Positions 43,992-53,007 of a stretch of 64,000 nt of DNA are shown one piece after another. Origin of the DNA: QZLE01 sp033852075 (GTDB lineage: Bacteria; Pseudomonadota; Gammaproteobacteria; QZLD01); the NCBI GenBank assembly GCA_033852075.1, contig JAWSVC010000007.1, positions 1 through 64,000 on the forward strand, written 5' to 3'. The notes under the pieces were generated by a model that made no database searches, was not told where the DNA came from, and saw only the letters and a program-made list of their open reading frames with translations. Positions within the stretch are counted from its first letter, which is position 1, and every line of letters begins with the position of its first letter. The translations under genes were made by a program, and so were the position numbers.

Positions 43992-45449
43992 TCAGTCTGC
44001 CACCAACATCTTCTTATAATACAAACTTCTGGATGAATCTATATCTTCAAGCTTTCTGGAAATAACTTTAATAGCTAGTTCAAGGTTATTAACATTATGG
44101 CCGCAATTAATCAGCGCGGTCAATATCATCTCCGCATCATCAATAAAGCCGTGATTACAAAATCTAATCGACAAATCAACCATATGAGGAGTATCTAATT
44201 GAGCATTATGATTAGTCAGTTTTAAATATTCTTTAAAAATCTTATTTATATCTGCAACTATCCCCGAAGCATTGCTATTTATCTTAAATATCTTGTTGCA
44301 TACAGACATAAACTCAAGTGAATCTGGCTTGTGTTTTTCAATTGTAAATAATTTTTTTAATGCATCTAGATTATCGGGATGATCGCGTAAAACCTGATTA
44401 TAGATTTTTTTTGCTTCATCAAACTCCAATTGCCCCATAAGAGAATTAGCTTCTGACATTAGTTCTGCTAAATTATCATGTTTAATATTCTCATCCATAT
44501 ATTCACGATCTACCCCCTGTTTAAATAAAGACATAAATGCCGCGATAGCACCTCCTGCCAGTAAACCACCAGCATGAGCCATATACGCCACATTACTGCC
44601 TTCCATAAAAAAGAATTGTAAAAACTCATTACCTAACCAAAGCGGGAACATAATCAATGCAGGTGCTTTTACATAGTTAAAGTAAAATAAAATATTGTAG
44701 AAAAATCTAATCCTACGCAGACCATAGCTTATAGCATACATACCCATTAGCCCTGCTATCGCACCTGATGCACCAACCAGAGGAGTTCTGCTGGTCATAT
44801 CAAACAGCATATAGAATGAGGTAGCACATACTCCGCAAATCAAATAAAAAGGTAAATAACGCAAAGACCCAAAGATATTTTCAACTGCTATACCCAAGAA
44901 AAGAAGAAATACCATATTACCCACAAGATGCATTATCCCTCCATGCAAAAACTGGGTAGTTAAAAATGTTATGGGTCGCCTCTCTTTTGGTATAAACCCA
45001 TAGCTATATATAAGAGATTTATTGAATATTTTCGTTAATTCCTCCCTACCATCACTCCAATCAGGATATTCCTTCATATCGCTAGTAATAATAGTTTTCT
45101 TATCCAATAACTCTTCTAGAAATTTCTCGTCTGAAGATATAATCATAAACCCCATCATCGCAGGAGGTTCTTCATTATATCTTTGCGAATCTTTTAAAAA
45201 ATCTAACCTCTCTTTGTCATCATCACTATCACCACGGCTAGGAGTATTTTCCAAATATTTTATATAAGCAGGGATTTCAATCTTGGCCAAACCAGAATCT
45301 GAATAATGCTTTACTGCTTTCTCATATACATCGTTATCACCACTCTGACCAATAAAAAACACAAGAACATTTATTAAAATTATTAAAAATGTAACGATTG
45401 GAAAGCGATGAAGTTCGATTTTCTTTTCTAAAGGTATTAGTAATAACAT
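43992..45449 (-). CDS. Rhomboid family intramembrane serine protease with TPR-like tail
   Basis: A 485-residue membrane protein. The catalytic Ser lies in TPLVGASGAIAGLMGMYA, and the partner His in YMAHAGGLLAGG. The landmark HGGIMHLVGNMVFLLFLG (the His/Asn oxyanion helix) is intact. A hydrophilic segment of roughly 130 residues is inserted between the first helix and the core. Residues about 330-485 form TPR-like repeats (ANSLMGQLEFDEAKKIYNQVLRDHP). It probably cleaves single-pass membrane proteins. The tail may select partners. Confidence 0.87.
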   Translation of the reverse strand: MLLLIPLEKKIELHRFPIVTFLIILINVLVFFIGQSGDNDVYEKAVKHYSDSGLAKIEIPAYIKYLENTPSRGDSDDDKERLDFLKDSQRYNEEPPAMMGFMIISSDEKFLEELLDKKTIITSDMKEYPDWSDGREELTKIFNKSLIYSYGFIPKERRPITFLTTQFLHGGIMHLVGNMVFLLFLGIAVENIFGSLRYLPFYLICGVCATSFYMLFDMTSRTPLVGASGAIAGLMGMYAISYGLRRIRFFYNILFYFNYVKAPALIMFPLWLGNEFLQFFFMEGSNVAYMAHAGGLLAGGAIAAFMSLFKQGVDREYMDENIKHDNLAELMSEANSLMGQLEFDEAKKIYNQVLRDHPDNLDALKKLFTIEKHKPDSLEFMSVCNKIFKINSNASGIVADINKIFKEYLKLTNHNAQLDTPHMVDLSIRFCNHGFIDDAEMILTALINCGHNVNNLELAIKVISRKLEDIDSSRSLYYKKMLVAD

Positions 45450-45570
45450 CTTTTATCCCATATTTATTTAATATTTGTATCTTAGTCCAAAAGTCTGGTG
45501 TTTTCTATTGGCTTATCTGCTTCACTCTCAACCTGGCTATCAGATTGGACAAAAAACAAAATTATTTCGA

Positions 45571-45720
45571 ATAACCGCCTGCGGCATGGACGCCGCAGTC
45601 GAGCCTACATGGATGTATTTATGGCGTGTTTAAGAAATGATTTTTGTTTGTGAAATAAATGCATTTCCAACGCCACCTTGATACAGTCATTACTGGATAC
45701 CGGCCTGCGCCGGTATGACG
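45571..45720. repeat. Two interspersed palindromic repeats upstream of pyrD
   Basis: An element GCCTGCGGCATGGACGCCGC followed by AGTCGAGCCTACATGGATG occupies 45577-45615. A REP-like unit ATACCGGCCTGCGCCGGTAT with trailing GACG occupies 45698-45720. Both types are known as multi-copy intergenic elements in proteobacteria. Confidence 0.75.
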
Positions 45721-45726
45721 TATTAA

Positions 45727-46656
45727 CTACAAAGTCTTTAACTTACCCTTAACTTCCTCAATCGAACTATAACCTTTTCTGTCCAAAATAGCCTTAAGCT
45801 CGCTATCAATACGGCTAAAACACTCAGCACCTTCTTTCTCAAAGGTTGTACCAATCTGCACCGCATCTGCCCCTGCTAACAGATATTCAAAGGCATCTGT
45901 GCCGCTTACGATTCCACCAACACCAAATATCTGAATCTTACCTTCAAAACGTTCATAAAATGCTCTTACATTAGCAAGCCCAACAGGTTTTATATATTGT
46001 CCGGAAAGACCACCAAAACCACCTTTAGGTTTGATAATTGGAGATTCTGTTTCCGGATCTATTATCATGGTATTACCAATAGAATTAATACAAGAAACGA
46101 ACTGGATATCATGTTTTAACAAGATATTGGCAATACTATCAAAATGAGATAAATCAAAATAAGGGGGAAGCTTGACTCCAAGAACCTTATTATTAATTTC
46201 ACAGATATTACCAAGCACGGTATCTGTCTGCTCAAAGTCGTAAGCAAGCTGCGGTTTACCCACAATATTTGGACAGGAAAAATTAACCTCAAGAATATCT
46301 GCATCGCTATCTTGGAATTCTTTAACCATTTGCAGATTATCTGCCATACACATGCCTGACAAACTAGCAATAATAGGTTTATTGAATTTTTTTAGCTCTG
46401 ATGCAAACTTTATATATTCCTTATAACCTAGATTTGGCAGCCCCATAGATTGAATGGCACCAAAATCCAGGCGCTTATACCTTGGTTCAGGATTGCCTTC
46501 TCGAGCTTCAATAGTACATGATTTCATCATGATCGCAGCACAATCTGAATTGCCTATTTTTTCTAATTCTTCAAGCGTAGTGCAATCAGGTCCAGATGCA
46601 TTTACTGCATATGATTCTAGATTTATTCCTGCGATATTTGTTGAAGTTGTACTCAT
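45727..46656 (-). CDS. pyrD: Dihydroorotate dehydrogenase, class 1A-like
   Basis: A 309-residue soluble TIM-barrel flavoprotein with VNASGPDCTTLEELEKI, MKSCTIEAREGNPEPRY, GLPNLGYKEYIKF, EVNFSCPNIVGKPQ (catalytic Cys of class 1 enzymes), GGFGGLSGQYIKPVGLANV and IFGVGGIVSGTDAFEYLLAGADAVQIGT. It has no N-terminal membrane helix, unlike the class 2 PyrD usual in gammaproteobacteria. Class 1A enzymes use fumarate as electron acceptor, which is of interest beside the succinate dehydrogenase genes. Pyrimidine synthesis is the expected role. Some relatives are annotated as dihydroorotate dehydrogenase-like only. Confidence 0.85.
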   Translation of the reverse strand: MSTTSTNIAGINLESYAVNASGPDCTTLEELEKIGNSDCAAIMMKSCTIEAREGNPEPRYKRLDFGAIQSMGLPNLGYKEYIKFASELKKFNKPIIASLSGMCMADNLQMVKEFQDSDADILEVNFSCPNIVGKPQLAYDFEQTDTVLGNICEINNKVLGVKLPPYFDLSHFDSIANILLKHDIQFVSCINSIGNTMIIDPETESPIIKPKGGFGGLSGQYIKPVGLANVRAFYERFEGKIQIFGVGGIVSGTDAFEYLLAGADAVQIGTTFEKEGAECFSRIDSELKAILDRKGYSSIEEVKGKLKTL

Positions 46657-46688
46657 TATATTTCCTTGTTAAACATTTGCAGATTTAG

Positions 46689-48989
46689 TTAAACCTTTTC
46701 AAGGCACCTACACATACCTCTGTATCCGAGAAATTCGTGGCTACCATCATAATATGGTTTCCCGGTCACCTCGAATCTATAAGGCTCATTACAATCTATA
46801 ATATCTATTTTTTCCAATTTAACTCGAACAAAAGGTTTTCTTAAATCAATTTGATCATGGACGGAACCTTCTTCACTAGGTCCGGTAAAAACCTCTTTGA
46901 CATTTTTTCCTAATATTGGAGAATAATCTATTCCAATAAACTCAAAATTTGCAGTCGATAGATAGTTAATAGTTAAGTTAGCATCTGTTTCCCAAATAAC
47001 TGATCCGGTGAGTTCAGACAATTCGTGCATGCGATTTTCTAACATTTCTTGCTGCAGTCTTACCTGCTTTTCTGTGGTTATATCAACTCCAGCACCACGA
47101 AATCCCATATACTCACCATATCTACCATAATACGGAGCGCCGCTCACTTTGTACCATTTTTGTTGCCCATCCCTTAATGGTGTTGAATATTCATAATTTT
47201 TAAACGGTACTCGAGCATCTATATCTTCAAGAAACTTATGCCAGGTTTTTATTTGTTCATTACTGGTTACCACTAGCATCTCTTTGATATGTCTTCCAAT
47301 AACATTTTCTTTTTGCACATTAAGATTTTTTAGAAATGCATCAGAAACATATGTAAAACAATCATTTGAATCTGTTTCCCAAAACCAGTCAAATGATGTT
47401 TCTGCGATATGCCTAAATTTTTCTTCATTGGCAATTAATGCATTTTCTGCAACCCTTTGTTCGGTTGTATCAGAACCAGTTCCTCTATGCCCTAAATAGT
47501 TTCCGGTTTTGTCAAAAAATGGAGCTCCACTAATCCTAAACCAACGAGGCCTTTGGCTGGCAAGCTCAACCTGGAATTCATAATCCCAAAACCCTTTGTG
47601 ACAAAGGATGTCATCAACAGCCTGCAACCATTCCTTTTTCTTTCTTGGATCATCAGATACATACATATCACGAAGATGTTTACCAATTACCTTTTCAGCA
47701 GGAATACCTATGACCTTTGAGTATCGATCAGAAACATAGGTAAATCTGCCTTCAGCATCGGTTTCCCAAATCCAATCTGAAGCAATTTCTGCTACACTCC
47801 TAAATCTTTGCTCACTTTCTTTAAGAGCTTTTTCGGTTGCTTTGCGTTTTGATATATCCAGAACCATGGATGTCACACCAACGATATTACCTTTCTCATC
47901 AAATAATGGTGTGTTATACCATTCACAATAAACATAATTTCCGCGTTTATCTATACATCTAGCTGTCGTTCTATAGCCACCTGCTTGCCGAAGCAACTTA
48001 TCCCAGATTTTCTTGGTTTCATCAAATAATTGTGGCGGTACAAGTAAATCAAAGGCATGTTTTCCCAATGCCTCATCTCTCTTAAATCCAAATATTGTTT
48101 CAGCCGCCATATTCCATTCTTTTACATGCATATCGGTATCCCACTCAACATATGCAAGTGGAGAAAATTGGGTATGTATACGTAAAAGCTGTTCAGACTG
48201 TCTTACATTTTCCTGTGCTTCTTTTTGTTCGGTAATATCCATTGAATAACCAGTCCAGATAAGTTTACCATCTGACATTCTGTGTGGATTAGCAACCGCA
48301 TATATCCATTTTTTCTTTCCAGATTTGGTTTTTATCTGATATTCAATTTCACAGGTTTTCTTTTCCAGAAATGCTTCAAGTGCAGCCTTTGCAATAGTGC
48401 TTTTATCACCACTATAGAAGATTCTTTGTATGGCGTTTGGATCTTGTTGTAATTCTTCTTTACTAATTTCGTAAAGTGTTTCAATGCCATCACTAACATA
48501 CAAAAACTCAGGTTTTTTGTTAGGTACATACATAAATTGATAAACTGCACCATGTAAATTATTGGTTAAATCAAGAAGTTGCTTTTCCCTCTCTTTCGCT
48601 ATTACTTCTCGCTTTTTGATATCTGAAATATCGATAATGGTAAAAATAAAATCTTTTTTCTGATTTTGGCAGGCAAATGTATTCGTAAAAATTGTCTTAC
48701 CCATGCCACTTATAAATTGTACTTCATGACCTTTTGTTTCAGCCTGGTTACTAGATCCACTACGTTCTGATTCCATTAACTGTTCTAATACATTTTGCTC
48801 ATGCTCTACTATAAGATTACGAATATTTATTTTATCTTTTGTGTTTACCAAGTCTTTTTCAAACAAATATGATGCTGAGGGGTTGGCGGCAACAACATAT
48901 CCATCTTTGTCACAGATAATTATTGATGCATAAATATAGTCAAAACAATTCCTATATAAATCACACTGAACAGTATTATTTTCTTCCAT
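46689..48989 (-). CDS. Multi-PAS sensory protein without a recognisable output domain
   Basis: A 766-residue cytoplasmic protein made almost entirely of about six PAS/PAC units, ending near 125, 260, 390, 515, 640 and 766. Typical repeats are FRSVAEIASDWIWETDAEGRFTYVSD, GIPAEKVIGKHLRDM and RWFRISGAPFFDKTGNYLGHRGTGSD. The last unit runs to the stop (FLGYRGMCRCLEK). There is no histidine kinase, GGDEF, EAL or methyl-accepting domain. It may have lost its effector or act as an adaptor for a separate kinase. It has no signal peptide. Confidence 0.85.
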   Translation of the reverse strand: MEENNTVQCDLYRNCFDYIYASIIICDKDGYVVAANPSASYLFEKDLVNTKDKINIRNLIVEHEQNVLEQLMESERSGSSNQAETKGHEVQFISGMGKTIFTNTFACQNQKKDFIFTIIDISDIKKREVIAKEREKQLLDLTNNLHGAVYQFMYVPNKKPEFLYVSDGIETLYEISKEELQQDPNAIQRIFYSGDKSTIAKAALEAFLEKKTCEIEYQIKTKSGKKKWIYAVANPHRMSDGKLIWTGYSMDITEQKEAQENVRQSEQLLRIHTQFSPLAYVEWDTDMHVKEWNMAAETIFGFKRDEALGKHAFDLLVPPQLFDETKKIWDKLLRQAGGYRTTARCIDKRGNYVYCEWYNTPLFDEKGNIVGVTSMVLDISKRKATEKALKESEQRFRSVAEIASDWIWETDAEGRFTYVSDRYSKVIGIPAEKVIGKHLRDMYVSDDPRKKKEWLQAVDDILCHKGFWDYEFQVELASQRPRWFRISGAPFFDKTGNYLGHRGTGSDTTEQRVAENALIANEEKFRHIAETSFDWFWETDSNDCFTYVSDAFLKNLNVQKENVIGRHIKEMLVVTSNEQIKTWHKFLEDIDARVPFKNYEYSTPLRDGQQKWYKVSGAPYYGRYGEYMGFRGAGVDITTEKQVRLQQEMLENRMHELSELTGSVIWETDANLTINYLSTANFEFIGIDYSPILGKNVKEVFTGPSEEGSVHDQIDLRKPFVRVKLEKIDIIDCNEPYRFEVTGKPYYDGSHEFLGYRGMCRCLEKV

Positions 48990-49095
48990 CTACATAACCA
49001 ATAGTTACAATCAATCATTAAGGTAATATCTTACCCTAAATAATATTTGCGCCAGTCATAAGAAACACCAAAACTCTGTTAGGGATTTTATAGGT

Positions 49096-49332
49096 TTATT
49101 TAACCCCTTCCTGTAACATTTCGATAATCTCTTTATAGCTTTCGTTTTCCGGCTCATAGCTTCCTATAAGCCAGGCGAAGAACTCTCCATCATCAGCCTT
49201 TAGTATTTCACTAAAAACATCTTTTTGATCTTGAGTGAGTAGAGCATATTTTGTAGCCATAAATCTTTCTATAGCTACATCCAGTTCTTTCATTCCTCTA
49301 CGACAATTCCAATACAAGTCTTTATTAGACAT
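49096..49332 (-). CDS. sdhE: Succinate dehydrogenase FAD assembly factor SdhE
   Basis: A 78-residue helical protein with the SdhE (YgfY/CptB) motif NCRRGMKELDVAIERFM and the C-terminal FFAWLIGSYEPENESYKEII. It promotes covalent flavinylation of SdhA. It starts 14 nt downstream of sdhB in the same operon, which supports the assignment. Confidence 0.93.
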   Translation of the reverse strand: MSNKDLYWNCRRGMKELDVAIERFMATKYALLTQDQKDVFSEILKADDGEFFAWLIGSYEPENESYKEIIEMLQEGVK

Positions 49333-49346
49333 TTTAACAAGACTTA

Positions 49347-50132
49347 TTAACTGTGCTTGCGAATCATCAACTTTTTGATTTTCGCAATCGACCTGGCGGG
49401 GTTAAGGTCCTTTGGACATGCCTTAGTGCAACTCATTATAGTATGACATCTATAAAGTTTATATGCATCATCAACAAACTCAAGTCGCTTACCTTGCGCT
49501 TCATCACGACTATCTGCCATCCATCTGTAAGCCTGCTGTAAAACTGCTGGGCCAAGATAACGCTCTGGGTTCCACCAATAACTTGGGCAGTTTGTTGAAC
49601 AACATGCACATAGAACACATTCGTACAGACCATCTAACTCTGCACGGTCTTCAGGAGACTGCAAACGCTCTTTACCTGCTGGCGCTGGAGACTCAGTCTT
49701 TAACCATGGTTCAATAGATGCATACTGTGCGAAGAAGTGGGTAAAATCTGGCACAAGATCCTTGATAACACTGCAATGAGGCAGTGGATAAATAGTTACC
49801 TCTTTACCCAAGTCATCCAGATCTTTAATACAAGCAAGATGGTTTTCACCACCAATATTCATCGCACATGACCCACAAATACCTTCACGACATGAACGTC
49901 TAAAGGTTAGCGTTGGATCGATCTCATCTTTGATCTTGATAAGCGCATCCAAAACCATTGGTCCGCACTTATCCATATCAAGTTCATATGTATCAATACG
50001 TGGGTTCTCACCACTATCAGGATCATATCTATAGATCTTAAAAGTAGTTACATTTTTTGCTCCAGAAGGAGCTTTGTAAACCTTTCCGTTCTCGTTAATA
50101 ACCGAGTTTTTTGGTAACGTAAATTCTGGCAT
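49347..50132 (-). CDS. sdhB: Succinate dehydrogenase iron-sulfur subunit
   Basis: A 261-residue protein. The [2Fe-2S] cysteines lie in RRSCREGICGSCAMNI and C..D following. The [4Fe-4S]/[3Fe-4S] clusters are in CVLCACCSTNCPSYWWN and CHTIMSCTKACPKDLNPARSI. The N-terminal part (FKIYRYDPDSGENPRIDTY) and length resemble the alphaproteobacterial/mitochondrial form more than the E. coli form. It passes electrons from SdhA to ubiquinone at the inner membrane. A repeat-filled gap of about 200 nt separates it from sdhA. Confidence 0.95.
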   Translation of the reverse strand: MPEFTLPKNSVINENGKVYKAPSGAKNVTTFKIYRYDPDSGENPRIDTYELDMDKCGPMVLDALIKIKDEIDPTLTFRRSCREGICGSCAMNIGGENHLACIKDLDDLGKEVTIYPLPHCSVIKDLVPDFTHFFAQYASIEPWLKTESPAPAGKERLQSPEDRAELDGLYECVLCACCSTNCPSYWWNPERYLGPAVLQQAYRWMADSRDEAQGKRLEFVDDAYKLYRCHTIMSCTKACPKDLNPARSIAKIKKLMIRKHS

Positions 50133-50210
50133 TTTCTTTACCTTTTATGTTATTTGTACGTGTTTTTTTCACGTCACTGCAGCAACTGCTGCGTTATCCC
50201 TGCTTTTCTT

Positions 50211-50327
50211 CCGTCATTCCCGCCAGCTTTTATGAAATAAAGGGGCTGGAATCCATTTTTTAACTATACAATCGCGCTTCGCGCGGCAAACTTCGTTTGC
50301 TGGATACCGGCCTACGCCGGTATGACG
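50211..50327. repeat. Triple-hairpin repeat between sdhA and sdhB
   Basis: Three adjacent palindromes follow the fragment CGTCATTCCCGCCAGC: GCGCTTCGCGC, GCAAACTTCGTTTGC and ATACCGGCCTACGCCGGTAT, ending GACG at 50327. The same trio recurs in diverged form at 54555-54612. In the sdh mRNA they would form a string of stem-loops. Confidence 0.8.
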
Positions 50328-50340
50328 ATAGAGTAATGAA

Positions 50341-52143
50341 TTAATATACCCTCTTCTGCAATGGCACTGCTTCCACTTCATCCGTCATAGGGGTAGTCTT
50401 AACCGGACGATAACTGATTTCTGTTTTGCCAGATTCATCCATTTTAATAATGGAGTGTTTCAGCCAATTTTGATCATCTCTTTCAGGGTAGTCTTCTCGA
50501 GCATGAGCGCCACGACTCTCTTTCCTGTTGTTTGCGCTTTCTATCGTAGTTACAGAGCAACCAAGCAGGTTATCAAGTTCCAATGTTTCGATAAGATCTG
50601 TATTCCAGATTAGGCTTCTATCTGAAACCTTAACATCTTTGAATGATTCAAGTACTTCCTGGATCTTCTTGCAGCCCTCTTCCATAACATCACCAGTTCT
50701 AAATACCGGAGCATAGTTTTGCATTACAAGCTGCATCTCTTCACGGATCTGAGCAGTAGGCTTGGAACCATCTGCATTGCGCAGTTTATCAAGGCGAGCA
50801 AGAATCTTGTCTGTAGCCTCTTGCGGCGCAGGATTATGTTTAGGAGCATCTTCCTTACCTAGAATATCAACTGCTCTATGAGCTGCTGCGCGACCAAATA
50901 CAACCAAATCAAGCAGTGAATTAGAGCCAAGTCTGTTAGCACCATGAACCGATACACAAGCGCCTTCACCGATAGCCATAAGTCCTGGAACGATTGCTTC
51001 TGGATCACCATCTTTCATCGAAAGAACTTCACCATGATAGTTGGTTGGAATACCTCCCATATTATAGTGAGCAGTTGGAACTACTGGGATTGGTTCTTTG
51101 GTTACGTCAACACCTGCGAAAATCTTGGCGCTTTCTGCAATACCTGGAAGCTTTTCCTGAACCTCTTTTGGATCAAGGTGTTCGATGTGCAGATATAGAT
51201 GATCTTTCTTCTCACCAACACCACGACCTTCACGAATCTCGATAGTCATTGAGCGACTTACTACGTCACGTGAAGCTAGGTCTTTAGCTTTAGGAGCATA
51301 CTTCTCCATAAACTTTTCACCTTTGCTATTGGTGAGGTAACCACCTTCACCACGCACACCCTCTGTAATCAGACAGCCTGCACCGTAAATTCCTGTTGGG
51401 TGAAACTGTACAAATTCCATGTCCTGCAATGGAAGACCAGCACGCAATACCATGCCAGCACCATCACCGGTACAAGTGTGAGCAGATGTACTTGAGTGAT
51501 AAGTACGACCATAACCACCGGTCGCAAGTACAACCATCTGTGAGTTAAATCTGTGCAGTTTGCCATCATCCATATTCAGAGCGATAACACCGCAGCAAGC
51601 GCCATCTTCATTCATAATCATGTCGATTACGAAATATTCAATAAAGAATTCTGCTTTCTTTTTCAATGACTGTTGGTACAGAGTGTGGAGCATTGCATGA
51701 CCAGTACGGTCAGCAGCAGCACATGTTCTTTGCGCAGGACCTTCGCCTTTACCAAAATGAGTCGTCATTCCACCGAATGGACGCTGATAGATCTTACCTT
51801 CTTCTGTTCTGGAAAATGGCAGGCCATAATGCTCTAATTCGATAATTGCTGGAGCTGCCTCTTTACACATATACTCGATTGAATCCTGGTCACCCAACCA
51901 GTCTGAACCTTTAACTGTGTCATACATGTGCCAACGCCAGTCATCTTCACCCATGTTACCAAGGGCAGCACTGATACCGCCTTGAGCGGCAACAGTATGA
52001 CTGCGAGTTGGGAATAACTTGGAGATACATGCAGTCTTAAGTCCGCCCTCTGCCATTCCAAGTGTCGCTCTAAGTCCAGCACCTCCTGCGCCAACAACTA
52101 CTACATCGTAATCATGATCTATGATCTCATATGCTTGTGACAT
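50341..52143 (-). CDS. sdhA: Succinate dehydrogenase flavoprotein subunit
   Basis: A 600-residue FAD protein. The dinucleotide fold is YDVVVVGAGGAGLRATLGMAEGG. The covalent FAD His (about residue 49) is in PTRSHTVAAQGGISAAL. The active-site region is MEFVQFHPTGIYGAGCLITEGVRGEGG and NRLGSNSLLDLVVFGRAAA. It oxidises succinate to fumarate. It starts 3 nt after sdhD stops. The length is typical for the family. Confidence 0.97.
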   Translation of the reverse strand: MSQAYEIIDHDYDVVVVGAGGAGLRATLGMAEGGLKTACISKLFPTRSHTVAAQGGISAALGNMGEDDWRWHMYDTVKGSDWLGDQDSIEYMCKEAAPAIIELEHYGLPFSRTEEGKIYQRPFGGMTTHFGKGEGPAQRTCAAADRTGHAMLHTLYQQSLKKKAEFFIEYFVIDMIMNEDGACCGVIALNMDDGKLHRFNSQMVVLATGGYGRTYHSSTSAHTCTGDGAGMVLRAGLPLQDMEFVQFHPTGIYGAGCLITEGVRGEGGYLTNSKGEKFMEKYAPKAKDLASRDVVSRSMTIEIREGRGVGEKKDHLYLHIEHLDPKEVQEKLPGIAESAKIFAGVDVTKEPIPVVPTAHYNMGGIPTNYHGEVLSMKDGDPEAIVPGLMAIGEGACVSVHGANRLGSNSLLDLVVFGRAAAHRAVDILGKEDAPKHNPAPQEATDKILARLDKLRNADGSKPTAQIREEMQLVMQNYAPVFRTGDVMEEGCKKIQEVLESFKDVKVSDRSLIWNTDLIETLELDNLLGCSVTTIESANNRKESRGAHAREDYPERDDQNWLKHSIIKMDESGKTEISYRPVKTTPMTDEVEAVPLQKRVY

Positions 52144-52146
52144 GAT

Positions 52147-52533
52147 TTAACCTCCAAGAAACATGCGCAGGATCGAAAAACAAGCAACCAATCCAAAGAT
52201 TGTTGCCAAGAAATTTGTAGCAACGATACTGGTCATCTTTAACCATTCCGGCTGAATATAATCTTCGATACATACACGAGCACATAGTGCAAAGTGATAA
52301 AAACCAACAACTATAAATAAAACTGAAAGCACTGCATGAAATGGATTAGACATCCACTCCAACACACCTTGATATCCACCATCCATTACAGAAAAACAAA
52401 TAACTGCATAAATTGCAAAAACTGAAAGTAGGCAATAACCCACCATTGAAAGAAAATGTGTCCACCAGTGATGAAAACCGTTATGACCAGCCCCAAGACC
52501 GATCGCATTACCTAAAGGAGTACGTAAACTCAT
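52147..52533 (-). CDS. sdhD: Succinate dehydrogenase membrane anchor subunit
   Basis: A 128-residue protein with three hydrophobic helices: the first is near HFLSMVGYCLLSVFAIYAVICF, the second VLSVLFIVVGFYHFALCARVCIEDYI (the H...R...EDY region contacts heme and quinone), and the third TNFLATIFGLVACFSILRMFL. It forms, with SdhC, the cytochrome b556 and quinone site. It is placed between sdhC and sdhA. Confidence 0.9.
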   Translation of the reverse strand: MSLRTPLGNAIGLGAGHNGFHHWWTHFLSMVGYCLLSVFAIYAVICFSVMDGGYQGVLEWMSNPFHAVLSVLFIVVGFYHFALCARVCIEDYIQPEWLKMTSIVATNFLATIFGLVACFSILRMFLGG

Positions 52534-52604
52534 TATAAATACCTTATACCTTTATAAATTCTTTTCTAGAACTCGGTTAAACCCTTTCTTTTTTAAAAAA
52601 GTAT

Positions 52605-52988
52605 TTAAACAAAAAGAATAACTGCCCAAAGAATTAGAGTTAGAACAAAAGATACCGCAATACTCAAGTAGCCGGTAAATTCAGCTGTCTTCATTTCGAA
52701 ACCAAACCCTAAGTCCCATACCAGATGCCTTACAGCTGTTGTCCAGTAATAGAAAAACAGGAAGGTAAAACCGAACATAACAATGCTACCAGGAATGGAA
52801 GTGACAATTGACATTGCGAAATCATAATATTCCTGACCAGCACCAAGCATTACCAACCAAATAACCAAAAGCACCATCCCAAAGCTCAATGCCACACCAG
52901 CCATACGATGTCCCATTGAAATATAAGAAGTAACAGGGTTCTTATATATGGTGATAAATGGTGATAAAGGTCTGTTTTTATCTCTCAT
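52605..52988 (-). CDS. sdhC: Succinate dehydrogenase cytochrome b556 subunit
   Basis: A 127-residue protein with the SdhC motif RPLSPFITIYKNPVTSYISMGHRMAGVAL (Ser and Arg of the quinone site) and RHLVWDLGFGFE (the heme-ligand His). It has three hydrophobic helices. It is the first gene of the sdh operon; lysS lies 19 nt upstream on the same strand, so read-through from lysS is possible. Confidence 0.93.
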   Translation of the reverse strand: MRDKNRPLSPFITIYKNPVTSYISMGHRMAGVALSFGMVLLVIWLVMLGAGQEYYDFAMSIVTSIPGSIVMFGFTFLFFYYWTTAVRHLVWDLGFGFEMKTAEFTGYLSIAVSFVLTLILWAVILFV

Positions 52989-53007
52989 TTTTATTTCCTA
53001 TTTTTTA

